A stretch of DNA of 64,000 bases, from positions 80,491-144,490 of the forward strand of contig JAJVHV010000023.1 of NCBI GenBank assembly GCA_022072445.1, written 5' to 3'. This DNA comes from Phycisphaerae bacterium. Its GTDB lineage: Bacteria > Planctomycetota > Phycisphaerae > UBA1845 > Fen-1342. This document shows positions 9,112 through 17,732 of this stretch, piece by piece. Made by a program: the position numbers and the translations under genes. The notes under the pieces were generated by a model. The model saw only the letters and a list, made by a program, of their open reading frames with translations. It did not search any database and was not told the origin of the DNA. Numbering within the stretch: the stretch's first letter is position 1; every line of letters starts with the position of its first letter.

Positions 9112-9477
9112 CTACTCCGTCATGCCCGTCGCCCGCTTGACCTTGGCCGCCAGTTGCTCGGGCGTGAAAGGTTTGATCAGATAGTCGGTCGCCCCGCTGC
9201 GGATGGCCTCGATCACGCGCGATTTCTCCGCCTCGGTCGTCACCATGATGATGGGCGTCTTGATGCCCGCCTCGCGCAGGTGGCGCAACGCGTCGATCCC
9301 GCTCATTCCGGGCATGTTCCAGTCCATCAGGATCACGTCGAACCGCTCGGCGGCGCAGCCGCGCAGCGCCTCCTCACCGCTGCTCGCCTCGGCCGTGTCA
9401 GTGATGCCGACGAGCGCCAACGACTTGATGATCACGCGTCGGATGGTCATCGAATCGTCAACAACGAGCGCTCGCAC
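9112..9477 (-). CDS. CheY-like single-domain response regulator
   Basis: 121 residues from the GTG at 9477 (VRALVVDDSMTIRRV); the longer frame to 9552 adds an unlikely leader. It has all receiver landmarks: the acidic pair DD near residues 7-8, phosphoacceptor D52 in LMDWNMPG, TT in MVTTEAE, and K102 in LIKPF. There is no output domain, so it acts by protein binding. MTIRR after the DD pair is common in chemotaxis CheY proteins, and fliM, whose product binds CheY-P, lies about 2 kb away. No kinase or chemoreceptor is in the window. Confidence 0.88.
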   Translation of the reverse strand: MRALVVDDSMTIRRVIIKSLALVGITDTAEASSGEEALRGCAAERFDVILMDWNMPGMSGIDALRHLREAGIKTPIIMVTTEAEKSRVIEAIRSGATDYLIKPFTPEQLAAKVKRATGMTE

Positions 9478-9622
9478 TTGGTCACCGTGGGATGGCGTGA
9501 ATGTTACGGCGAATTTGCCGGCTCGACGCTCGAACGCCTCGTCCGGACACACCGGCTTGCCTGCTCATTCGGCGGTTGCAGTTACATTCGATATTCGTAA
9601 CTCGCGATTCGCTACTCTCTCG

Positions 9623-11512
9623 TTACGTCCGGTAGCCCAGCTCTCGCGCCAGCGCCTCGGCCTGCGAGACCATCCCGTCGATCACGGCCAGCCCCTTTTT
9701 CCAGAACGTCGGCTGGCGCACGTCGACACCCAGCGGGGCGAGCAGCTCGTCGGGCGTTCCGCTGCCGCCGGCACTCAGCAGCGCGACGTAGCGCGGCACG
9801 AAAGCGGCCCCCTGCTCGCGGTACATCTGCACCAGCGCGATGACGAGCAGTTCGCCGAAGGCGTAAGCGTAGCAGTAAAACGGCGAGCGGACGAAGTGGC
9901 CGATGTAGCTCCACCACCAGCCGTACCCGTCGGTCAGCTCGACGGTGTCGGCGAACATCGCCCGGTTGGTCTCGAGCCAGTGGCGATTGATCTCGTCGAT
10001 CGGCAGCTCGCCCTCGTCGCGCCGGGCCGCATGAACCTGCTGCTCGAAGCGCGTCATCGCGGTCTGGCGGAAGACGGTGGCGAACGTGTCTTCGAGCTTG
10101 TTGCACAACAGGCCAAGTTTCACGCGCGGGTCGCTCTGCTCGGCCATCAGACGCTCGAACAGCAGCATCTCGGCGAAGACGCTGGCTGTTTCGGCCAGCG
10201 TCAGCGGGGTCGACGACTGAAGCAGGCCGTGCGGGCGCGAGAGCTGCTGATGCACGCCGTGGCCCAGCTCGTGCGCCAGGGTCATGACGTCGCGCAGCTT
10301 GCCGGTGTAGTTCATCAGGATGTAGGCGTGCGCGCTCGGAACGGTCGGAGCCGAGAACGCCCCGCCGGCCTTGTTCGGCCGGAGTTGGGCATCGATCCAG
10401 CGCTGCTCGAAGAACTCCGCGGCGATGCGCTCGAGCTCGGGCGAGAAGGCGCGGAAGGAGTCGAGCACGCGCTGACGGGCGTCGCTCCACGTGGCGGTCG
10501 CCGCCTTGGAGGCAATCGGCGCGTAACGGTCGTAGTCGGCCAGCCGGCGGATCTTCAGCAGCCGCGACTTGAGCCGGTAGTAGCGCTGCACGATCGGATA
10601 GCCCTCTTCCACGCTGCTCAGCAGCGCTTCGACCGTACGCTCGTCGATCAGATTGTCGAGGTTGCGGGCCGCCATCGGATGCGGATAGCGCCGCATCTGA
10701 TCGTCGATCTGCTGATCCCACAGCAGCGTATTGAGCACATAGCCCAGAATGCGCGCGTTGGAACGCAGGCCGGCGGTCAACGCGTCGGCCGCCGCCTTGC
10801 GCCGCGCGCGACTCCCATCATACAGCAGGGCCAGCGTCTCGCTCTGACCCAGCCGCCGCACACGACCGTTGAGCCGCAGGTCGAACTTCTGCTCCGCCGT
10901 AAACTCCTCAAAGAAGCGCTGCCAGGAGCGCGAGCCGGTGTTGGCAAGCTGGTTGACCACCTGCTCTTCCGCCTCGCTCAGCTTGTGCGGGCGAAAGCGG
11001 CGCGTCGTGGCCAGAAAGTGCCGCCGAAACGCAAGCCGCGGATCGTCCAGCAACCGCTGAGCGACGTCGTCGGCGACGTCCATCCACTCCAGCTCGAAGA
11101 ACATCAGCCGGGCGCGGATTTCGGTGAACTGCTGCGCTACCATCGCCACCAGCCCGCCGTGCCGCGGGTCGCCCATGTCGGCGGCGTGCAGAAGTTGCGC
11201 GTAGACCATCGCCTTGGCGGCGGGTTCGAGCATCGCCTCGTATTCGCGCAGCGCGTCGGCCAGCACCGCCGCATCGGGATTGGCGCCCGCCAGCAGCCGG
11301 CCACTGTGCTGATCGTGAAAAGACTGAGCGCGGTCGAGCGCGGCCGTCAGATCGGCTCGAATCTGCGGGTCGTCGACGCCGCGATACAGATCGGCCAGGT
11401 TCCACGCCGGAAGAGTCTCGCCGCGTCGAGCCGGGGCGCGCCGAGCCGGCCGGCAGATCTTGCGCGTGGGCTTGCGTTGGGGTCTGGGCTTCGGACGACG
11501 TACGAGACTCAT
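9623..11512 (-). CDS. pepF: M3-family oligoendopeptidase (PepF-like)
   Basis: 629 residues from the ATG at 11512 (MSLVRRPKPR); the upstream extension to 11599 is low-complexity and unneeded. Zinc motif HELGH is at residues 414-418, with the third ligand Glu expected in LAETASVFAEM some 25 residues later, as in oligoendopeptidase F. The basic tract at residues 4-35 is not a signal peptide, so the enzyme is cytoplasmic and probably trims oligopeptides. Its start faces the divergent fliM, 162 bp away. Confidence 0.9.
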   Translation of the reverse strand: MSLVRRPKPRPQRKPTRKICRPARRAPARRGETLPAWNLADLYRGVDDPQIRADLTAALDRAQSFHDQHSGRLLAGANPDAAVLADALREYEAMLEPAAKAMVYAQLLHAADMGDPRHGGLVAMVAQQFTEIRARLMFFELEWMDVADDVAQRLLDDPRLAFRRHFLATTRRFRPHKLSEAEEQVVNQLANTGSRSWQRFFEEFTAEQKFDLRLNGRVRRLGQSETLALLYDGSRARRKAAADALTAGLRSNARILGYVLNTLLWDQQIDDQMRRYPHPMAARNLDNLIDERTVEALLSSVEEGYPIVQRYYRLKSRLLKIRRLADYDRYAPIASKAATATWSDARQRVLDSFRAFSPELERIAAEFFEQRWIDAQLRPNKAGGAFSAPTVPSAHAYILMNYTGKLRDVMTLAHELGHGVHQQLSRPHGLLQSSTPLTLAETASVFAEMLLFERLMAEQSDPRVKLGLLCNKLEDTFATVFRQTAMTRFEQQVHAARRDEGELPIDEINRHWLETNRAMFADTVELTDGYGWWWSYIGHFVRSPFYCYAYAFGELLVIALVQMYREQGAAFVPRYVALLSAGGSGTPDELLAPLGVDVRQPTFWKKGLAVIDGMVSQAEALARELGYRT

Positions 11513-11674
11513 CAGTCTGCTCCGTGTTCTTGGGGGCGGCCGGCGGACCGCGCGAAATCCGGCCGCCAGGATCGCACTGCCGGGCTGTGCCGGCGGCACC
11601 GATTCGGCCGAAAAGTTCTGTGAAAGCTAACCGGACGGAGCCGCTTTTTCGACGCGCCGGGGGTGGAGTCAAGC

Positions 11675-12676
11675 ATGACCGAAGTGCTCGACCAGACCGA
11701 AATCGACGCCCTGCTGGCCGCCGCCGCCGCCCCCGGCGGCGATGGTGCCCAGGCGGCGGGCGGCCCCGCGCCGGCCGCGTCAGTGGAATCGCGGGCGTAC
11801 GACTTCAAGCGCCCGGAGCGCGTCAGCAAGGACCAGATTCGAGCGCTCGGGACGATGCACGAGGGCTTCGCGCGCAATTTCGGCGCGACGCTGTCCGGGT
11901 TCCTGCGGACGATCATCGACGTGCGCGTCGTGGACGTCGAGCAGCTCACCTACAGCGAATTCGTCAATTCGGTCCCGAACCCGACCTGTTTTGTCATCGT
12001 GCAGGCGCCGCCGCTCGAAGGCCAGATGTGCCTGGAACTCAGCCCGCTGATCATCTATCCGATCATCGACCGTTTGCTGGGCGGGACGAACGCCGAAGTG
12101 TTCATTCCGCCGCGCCCGCTGACGTCGATCGAGTGGCGGCTGATCAAGCGGATGACGGACCGGGCGATGGAGCACCTGTCGGAAGCGTGGCGCGGCCTGG
12201 TCGACCTGAAGTTCGAGGTCATCGAGACGGAAAGCAACCCGCAGCTCGTACACGTCGTGGCGCCCACCGAGGTCGTCGTCTTCGTGACGTTTGAAATCAA
12301 GATGGGGCACTGCGCCGGCACGATGAGCCTGTGCATGCCGTTCAACGTGATTGAACCGGTCACCAGCCAGCTCAACCGCCAGTCGTGGATCGGCTACCGC
12401 GCCAAGGACGCGACTGAGACACACGTCCGCAAGCTGACCCGCAACATCGTCAAGGCGCGCGTCGGCCTGACGGCGTTCCTGGCCGAATCGACCATCACGT
12501 TCAACCAGTTCCGCGCCCTGCGGGCCGGTGACATCCTGGCGCTCGACAAACGCGTCGGCGGCGACCTGATCGTGCAGATCGAGGGCCGCAACAAGTTTGC
12601 CGGCGCGCTCGGCCAGCAGCGCGGCCGCCGGGCGATCGCCATCGGCCGCACGGCAGAATCCGACGAGCCGCTCTAA
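11675..12676 (+). CDS. fliM: Flagellar motor switch protein FliM
   Basis: 333 residues from the ATG at 11675, with GGAG 6 nt upstream; an in-frame GTG at 11663 overlaps that site and is rejected. The N-terminal QTEIDALL is the CheY-P-binding motif. The middle CheC-like domain (FRTIIDVRVVDVEQLTYSEF, PIIDRLLGG) and the C-terminal SpoA/FliN-like domain (LTAFLAESTITFNQFRALRAGDILAL) follow in order. FliM joins FliG to FliN in the C-ring and sets rotation direction. No other switch or export gene is adjacent, so flagellar genes are dispersed here. The gene ends about 70 bp from a convergent neighbour. Confidence 0.95.
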   Translation: MTEVLDQTEIDALLAAAAAPGGDGAQAAGGPAPAASVESRAYDFKRPERVSKDQIRALGTMHEGFARNFGATLSGFLRTIIDVRVVDVEQLTYSEFVNSVPNPTCFVIVQAPPLEGQMCLELSPLIIYPIIDRLLGGTNAEVFIPPRPLTSIEWRLIKRMTDRAMEHLSEAWRGLVDLKFEVIETESNPQLVHVVAPTEVVVFVTFEIKMGHCAGTMSLCMPFNVIEPVTSQLNRQSWIGYRAKDATETHVRKLTRNIVKARVGLTAFLAESTITFNQFRALRAGDILALDKRVGGDLIVQIEGRNKFAGALGQQRGRRAIAIGRTAESDEPL

Positions 12677-12746
12677 CGAACGAGTAGTGGCCTGAGTGGC
12701 ATCGCGGCACGCCACCGGCGAGTCCATGCCACCGCCGGGCAACGAC

Positions 12747-13673
12747 TCAGAACTCGATCGCCCACTGAATCTTGGCTGCGAAGTTGGGCGTCTCGTCGTC
12801 GCCGTCCAGCCCGACGTCGAGCGCGGCCTTGACGTGCTGCCCTTCCGCCACCTTCTGCGCCACGCCGAACTCCAGGATGTTCTGGTTGTGGTGGCCGTAC
12901 TCCTCGCTGCAACGGTTCAGGTAGTTGACCGTGGCGATCGTGTCGTCGCTGAACGAGTAATCGAAGCCCGGACCGACACCCCACTGGAAGTCGCGGCGCT
13001 CATCCTCGTCTTCGCCGCCACGGGCGCCGTTCGCCGTCTCGATGAAGCCTTCGAAGTGTCCGCGGAAATTCGGCAGCAGCGTCTTGGTGACGACGAAGTG
13101 CAGCTCAGCGTCGACGCCGGACGAACCCTGGCCCGACGGGATGCGCATTTCGACGAACGTGGCCATGGCGGGATACCATTCGGCCTCTTTCCACATCTCC
13201 CAGAAAAGTTGCAGGCCGAGTTCGCCGTTGCCCTGCTCGCCGCCGTCGCCAAGGTTGATGGTCTCGACTTCGAGTTCGGCGAAGATCGTGTCGGTGATGC
13301 CGTACTTGAGCGAGAAAGCCGGTCCGAAGTCGTCATCCGATCCGTCGGACTTGGTTTCCCATTCGAACCAGGACTCGATTTCCCACTCGCCCTGCTTCAC
13401 GTTGGCGTAGGCCTCGCGGATGTTGAAGAAGCTGCTGATCTCGCGATAGTGATACTCTCCCTCGGATGTCTCCGTGCGGGTCGTCTCCTTCGCCGTCGAT
13501 TTGGCGTCTGCCGGCTGCGCCGCGGCCGGCTTCTTGGCGCCGTTCTTCTCCTGCGCGAGCGACAGGTCGCCGCGGAAGGCTGGCGTGGCAGGTGTGCTCT
13601 GCGCCCGGGCGGGCACCGCGAGGCCCGCGGTAATCGTGACGACGACCAGGCCGGCAACAAAACGAGCGGACAT
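12747..13673 (-). CDS. Exported, probably outer-membrane beta-barrel protein
   Basis: 308 residues from the ATG at 13673, with GGAG 8 nt upstream. A signal peptide (1-24, PARA-Q) and an Ala/Lys-rich linker precede about 240 residues of alternating amphipathic strands (EWEIESWFEWETK, TIFAELEVETI, and so on) ending in AAKIQWAIEF. A terminal aromatic Phe is the usual signature of Bam-inserted barrels. It resembles proteins often annotated as transporter or outer-membrane porin in planctomycetes; the substrate is unknown. Confidence 0.8.
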   Translation of the reverse strand: MSARFVAGLVVVTITAGLAVPARAQSTPATPAFRGDLSLAQEKNGAKKPAAAQPADAKSTAKETTRTETSEGEYHYREISSFFNIREAYANVKQGEWEIESWFEWETKSDGSDDDFGPAFSLKYGITDTIFAELEVETINLGDGGEQGNGELGLQLFWEMWKEAEWYPAMATFVEMRIPSGQGSSGVDAELHFVVTKTLLPNFRGHFEGFIETANGARGGEDEDERRDFQWGVGPGFDYSFSDDTIATVNYLNRCSEEYGHHNQNILEFGVAQKVAEGQHVKAALDVGLDGDDETPNFAAKIQWAIEF

Positions 13674-13966
13674 GAGCCAATCTCCGTGATTCGCGGAACA
13701 ACGGCTGATGCGCCATCCGGATGGACACCGCGCCGGTTGGGATGAACGCAGACCGCGCCGTGGGCCGAGCGAACGCCGCGAGTATACCGCGCGCCGCGCG
13801 CGGATCAACGCGGCGCCACGGGCGGCCTAGGGAAATCACGCATGACGATGCGCCTATTGATGCCACCCGGCCGGCCGCACTTGCCCGCCGGCTCCGGGGC
13901 GAAGATACTCACATCTGCCGCGGCGGCGCCGGCCCGCCCGCGGAAGCGACGAAGGGAGTGCACGTG

Positions 13967-14551
13967 ATGGGAAGGCGGATATTTCGCGCGGGGCGCATGG
14001 CGCTGGCGCTGGCGGCCATCTTCACGGCACCGGCGGGCTGCATCGACGCGGACGAGCTCGAAGACCTGATTGACGAAGTCGGCGATGAACTGGAAGACCT
14101 CTTTGACGAGATCCAGGAGAGCGATCCGCGACTGATCCTCCTGCCCGACGAGGCCGTCGACCGTGGAAACACCGTCATCATCCAGCAGGACGTCGAGATC
14201 ATCACGGTGGTTAACGAGCAGATCACCGTCGAGGAGCTGCCCGATCTGACGCTGCTCGCCTTCGAGAACCTCTCCGGCGCAGACCTCTACGTGCGCTACA
14301 GCGTCGACGGCGTCGTGCAGGCGGTCTTCATCTTCGACGGCGAAACGCTGCTGCTCGACTACGAGTGCCTCGACGAGGTCGAGCTGATCCGCCAGGAGGA
14401 ATTCGATCCGTTCACCGGCGTCTTCATCGACGGCTTCGATCTGCTCGACGGGCTGTTTCTGAACGACGTGGACTTCATCTGCGGCGACGCGCTGATTTTC
14501 ACGTTCGACGAATTCGGACCGACGGCGACGGTCGAGCCGGTCGAATTGTGA
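13967..14551 (+). CDS. Acidic lipoprotein, unknown function
   Basis: 194 residues. A basic start (MGRRIFR), hydrophobic stretch and lipobox-like APAGC put a lipidated cysteine near residue 24. Next comes a very acidic helical repeat (DELEDL-IDEVGDELEDLFDEI), then a beta-rich domain with many Asp/Glu (DGETLLLDYECLDEVEL). GGAG upstream suits either the ATG at 13967 or the GTG one codon earlier. I know no family. The gene is convergent with the 14.6-kb gene, 12 bp away. Confidence 0.75.
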   Translation: MGRRIFRAGRMALALAAIFTAPAGCIDADELEDLIDEVGDELEDLFDEIQESDPRLILLPDEAVDRGNTVIIQQDVEIITVVNEQITVEELPDLTLLAFENLSGADLYVRYSVDGVVQAVFIFDGETLLLDYECLDEVELIRQEEFDPFTGVFIDGFDLLDGLFLNDVDFICGDALIFTFDEFGPTATVEPVEL

Positions 14552-14563
14552 TCGCCGCGCGGC

Positions 14564-14833
14564 TCACGCCGGCGAGCTGATCCAGCGTGCCCCGGTCAGC
14601 TCGATGTGCGTGATGTTACTCGTCCTCACCAGCACGCAATCGCGTTCGTAGGATTGCTGTCCGTCCGAAAACCCGACGTGGCTCATGAGCAGATAATCTT
14701 CGCGGTGCGAGCGGATGGCGTCCGACGGGCGGATCAGCGAACTGATCGACGCGTCGACGTGAAAGCGGCCTTTGAGCCGCAACCCGTTGAGGAGCACGAC
14801 TTCGAGATCACAGTATTTCGTCGGTTTTACCAT
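14564..14833 (-). CDS. Small conserved-type protein, LSm-like beta fold possible
   Basis: 89 residues from the ATG at 14833 (MVKPTKYCDLEV). The pattern CDLEVVLLNGLRLKGRF followed by short strands (DYLLMSHVGF, CVLVRTSNITHIEL) looks like a small beta-barrel with the NG...L.G turn seen in LSm-type folds; planctomycete genomes carry DUF proteins of this kind. It has no signal peptide. Function unknown. Confidence 0.65.
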   Translation of the reverse strand: MVKPTKYCDLEVVLLNGLRLKGRFHVDASISSLIRPSDAIRSHREDYLLMSHVGFSDGQQSYERDCVLVRTSNITHIELTGARWISSPA

Positions 14834-14919
14834 CGCCGCGCCCTGCACGGTGACTGCATCGCTGCATTGTCATCGGCCGTTCGCGACCGGCGGTTCGGCG
14901 CATACCTGGGAGCAATCGC

Positions 14920-15660
14920 ATGACACGAGATTCGGGACGGGGCTGGATGATTATCGGCCTGCTGGCGGCGCTGGCCGTTCTGGGAGGTTGCCGGTCGGGC
15001 CACGCGGGACGCGGCGAGGAAGTCAGTGTCGCGCCGGGGATCAACGAACCCTATCGCAATCCGGACCTGAAAGTCGAGGAATGGGTCGAACGATTCGAGG
15101 GCGAGTCGCGCGAGATTTTTCGGGAGCGCGAGCGGATCGCGAAGGCCTGCGATCTGCGTCCGGGAATGACCGTCGCCGACGTGGGCGCCGGAACGGGCCT
15201 TTTCACGATGCTGTTCGCCGAGAAAGTCGGGCCTGCCGGACGCGTCCACGCGGTGGACATCGTGCCGGCGTTCCTTGATTCCATCGAGAAGCGGGCGGCG
15301 GGCGCGAAACTGCGCAATGTGCGTACCGTCCTGTGCACGGAGCGCTCGGTCGAGCTTCGCCCGCAGTCGGTCGATCTGGTCTTCGTCTGCGACACGTATC
15401 ACCATTTCGAGTATCCGCGCAGCAGCCTCGCGTCGATTCACGCCGCGCTGCGCGACGGCGGATCGCTCGTGATCGTCGATTTCAAGCGGATCCCCGGCGT
15501 CAGCTCCGACTGGGTCATGGGGCACGTGCGCGCCGGGCAGGATGTGGTGACGCGCGAGATCAAGGACGCGGGGTTTGAACTCGTGGATGACGGGCGGGGC
15601 GTGGATTACCTGAGAGATAATTATCTGGTTCGCTTTCGAAAGATCGCGAACCGCTCGTAG
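14920..15660 (+). CDS. Exported SAM-dependent methyltransferase-domain lipoprotein
   Basis: 246 residues. Residues 10-24 form a hydrophobic helix ending in lipobox VLGGC, so export and lipidation are predicted. The rest is a class I Rossmann methyltransferase: motif I VADVGAGTGLFT, motif II acidic VHAVDIV, motif IV FVCDTYHHFEYP, then DGGSLVIVDFKR. Such folds normally need cytoplasmic SAM, so an exported form is odd, though planctomycete proteomes do contain them. The start is the only good ATG before the hydrophobic stretch. Confidence 0.82.
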   Translation: MTRDSGRGWMIIGLLAALAVLGGCRSGHAGRGEEVSVAPGINEPYRNPDLKVEEWVERFEGESREIFRERERIAKACDLRPGMTVADVGAGTGLFTMLFAEKVGPAGRVHAVDIVPAFLDSIEKRAAGAKLRNVRTVLCTERSVELRPQSVDLVFVCDTYHHFEYPRSSLASIHAALRDGGSLVIVDFKRIPGVSSDWVMGHVRAGQDVVTREIKDAGFELVDDGRGVDYLRDNYLVRFRKIANRS

Positions 15661-15744
15661 CTTAGAACCGCTGACAGAACCGCGCGAATAGTGCGTTCAG
15701 CCCCCCCCCCACTCGCGTGCGGGGTTCTGGCAGGCGTTCTTGGC

Positions 15745-15772
15745 GGCGGGTCAACGACGGCCGTAACCCGCC
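15745..15772. repeat. Hairpin upstream of the 34-bp array
   Basis: GGCGGGT/ACCCGCC stem with an inner ACGGCCGT palindrome. It follows a run of ten C residues (15701-15710), a likely slippage site. Confidence 0.5.
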
Positions 15773-15782
15773 CTACTCGCGC

Positions 15783-15941
15783 GTGGCCACGGGGGGCCTA
15801 CGCTACGGCAAACAACGTGGCCACGGAGGGCCTACGCTACGGCAAACAACGTGGCCACGGAGGGCCTACGCTACGGCAAACAACGTGGCCACGGAGGGCC
15901 TACGCTACGGCAAACAACGTGGCCACAGAGGGCCTACGCGA
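15783..15941. repeat. 34-bp tandem repeat, four full units plus a partial fifth
   Basis: Units start at 15783, 15817, 15851, 15885 and 15919, each beginning GTGGCCACGGAGGGCCTACG and ending GGCAAACAAC. The TAG stop of the PLP-enzyme gene (15934-15936) lies inside the partial unit. Related sequence occurs at about 29805-29880 and 59573-59600. Confidence 0.9.
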
Positions 15942-17166
15942 CGGTGGCGCGGAGCGCCTGTTCCAGGTCGGCGATCAGGTCACTCGCGTCCTCGATTCCC
16001 ACGCTCAACCGCACCAGCCCGTCGACGATGCCGATCTGCTCGCGGATCTCGCGCGGCACGGACGCGTGCGTCATGATGGCCGGATGATTCACGAGCGACT
16101 CGACGCCACCCAGGCTCTCGGCGCAGGCGAAAAGCCTCGTCGCGGCCATGAATCGCGACGCGGCGCGGAGCCCGTCCTTGAGCACGCACGTCACCATGCC
16201 GCCGAAGCCCGACATCTGCCGCGCCGCCAGCGCGTGCTGCGGATGCGATTCGAGGCCGGGATAGATGACGCGCGAAAACGCCTTCTGGCCGAGCGCCCAG
16301 CGCGCGACCGCCGCCGCGTTCTCGCAATGCTGGCGCATGCGGATGTGTAGCGTCTTGATGCCGCGATGCGTCAGGAAGCAGTCGAACGGCCCGGGAACGC
16401 CCCCGGCCGCATTCTGCGTAAATCGGATCGGATCGAGCACCGCCTGATTGGCGGCGACGACGGCGCCGCCGACCACGTCCGAATGGCCGCCGAGATATTT
16501 CGTGGTGCTGTGCAGCACCAGATCGGCGCCCAGCGCGATGGGCTGCTGCAGGGCCGGACTGGCGAACGTGTTATCGACCACCAGCACGATGCCGTCGTGA
16601 CGCGCCGGCGGCACTCCCGGTGCCGCAGCAATCGCTTTCAGCGCGGCCGGCGTTCCCATCCCCAGCCGTCGCTCGGCTTCACGCACGCCGCGGGAGATCG
16701 CCTGAATATCCAGCAGATGCAGCATGGGGTTCGTCGGCGTCTCGATCCAGACCAGACGCGTGGTCGCGTCGATCAGGCCGATCAACGCCGCCGGGTCGGT
16801 GCTTCCCGTGTAGCGCGTCTGAAGGCCCCAGGGCTTGAAGACCCGCTCGAAGAGCCGAAACGTGCCGCCATAAAGATCGTTGTAGGCTACGATCGACTCT
16901 CCCGGCCGCAGGAGCGAAGTGATGATGGCCGAGGTCGCGGCCAGCCCGGACGCGAAGCAGGCGGCCGCCTGACCGCCCTCCAGAGCGGCGAGGCACTCCT
17001 GCAAGCCGGTGCGCGTTGGGTTATGCGTGCGCGAGTATTCGTAACCGCGGTGCTCGCCGGGGGCGGTCTGCGTGTAGGTGCTGGTGACGTAGATCGGGGG
17101 AACGGTAGCACCGGTGGTGGGATCGGGCGCCTGACCGACGTGAATCGCGCGCGTGGCGAAGTTCAT
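15934..17166 (-). CDS. Cystathionine gamma-synthase/lyase-type PLP enzyme
   Basis: 410 residues from the ATG at 17166 (MNFATRAIHVGQ). Family landmarks: PPIYVTSTYTQ, YEYSRTHNPTRTGLQECLAALEGG, VWIETPTNPML, DNTFASPALQQP, and STTKYLGGHSDVVGG with the PLP-binding lysine at K223. It carries an insertion of about 25 residues (after REAERRLGM) before the VLVVDNTFA strand. Members do gamma-synthase, gamma-lyase or beta-lyase chemistry in the Cys/Met pathway; sequence alone does not separate metB, metC and the lyase. The C-terminal end runs into the 34-bp repeat. Confidence 0.9.
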   Translation of the reverse strand: MNFATRAIHVGQAPDPTTGATVPPIYVTSTYTQTAPGEHRGYEYSRTHNPTRTGLQECLAALEGGQAAACFASGLAATSAIITSLLRPGESIVAYNDLYGGTFRLFERVFKPWGLQTRYTGSTDPAALIGLIDATTRLVWIETPTNPMLHLLDIQAISRGVREAERRLGMGTPAALKAIAAAPGVPPARHDGIVLVVDNTFASPALQQPIALGADLVLHSTTKYLGGHSDVVGGAVVAANQAVLDPIRFTQNAAGGVPGPFDCFLTHRGIKTLHIRMRQHCENAAAVARWALGQKAFSRVIYPGLESHPQHALAARQMSGFGGMVTCVLKDGLRAASRFMAATRLFACAESLGGVESLVNHPAIMTHASVPREIREQIGIVDGLVRLSVGIEDASDLIADLEQALRATVA

Positions 17167-17732
17167 GGGGCATTCCAAGCGGATGAAAACGGTCGCAGTC
17201 GCCCGGCGAGGGCGTCGTGCGACACTATATCGACAAGTTGGAATGATGGCAGGCTGGTCGCGAGGTGCGGCCCGCGCGATATTCCACCGTCGTGCGAAAA
17301 TTTTTCTTGCCTCCGGGCTGCGCGCGGTGATAATTAACAATAGCTGCGGCACATCGCACACTTCCGACCGCTGTGCCGCGGCTGACGTGGCCATTTCGGC
17401 GCGTGACGGGCTCCTCGCGTCCCCGGCGGGGTCCCGAATGATTAACCGTGGGCATTTGTCGCACCGCGACGCATCGGCTGACGAGGGCGCATCTCGTTCG
17501 CACGTGACTCCGGCACACGTCGGATCGTGCGAAACCGCGGCCTCCCGAAAAGTCGCACTTCGGGCTCGAAGTACCGGAGCGCCGCCAGCGTTGCGGCTTC
17601 CGATGGATCGACTCGACGACGCGCGTCGAGCGCGTGGCGCTCGGCGTTGACACGCTTCGCGGCACTGTCAGTCAACGAACTGCATCGCTGCTTTCCGGTG
17701 CGGAGAGAAGCCGCCGCGTGGTGTGTCTGCGC
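17167..17732. other. 566-bp intergenic region, no supported gene
   Basis: Upstream of the PLP-enzyme gene. An AT-rich patch at 17295-17345 (AAAATTTTTCTTG, GATAATTAACAATAG) stands out against the GC-rich background and may hold that gene's promoter. Open frames here have no ribosome site and shuffled composition. Confidence 0.4.

Noticed and set aside
9203..11623. Long plus-strand frame opposite the M3 peptidase and receiver gene
   Set aside because: It is antisense to two well-supported genes and its composition is that of a codon-bias shadow.
17225..17665. Minus-strand frame of 146 codons in the intergenic gap
   Set aside because: No ribosome site, Arg/Ser-rich shuffled composition, no recognisable motif.
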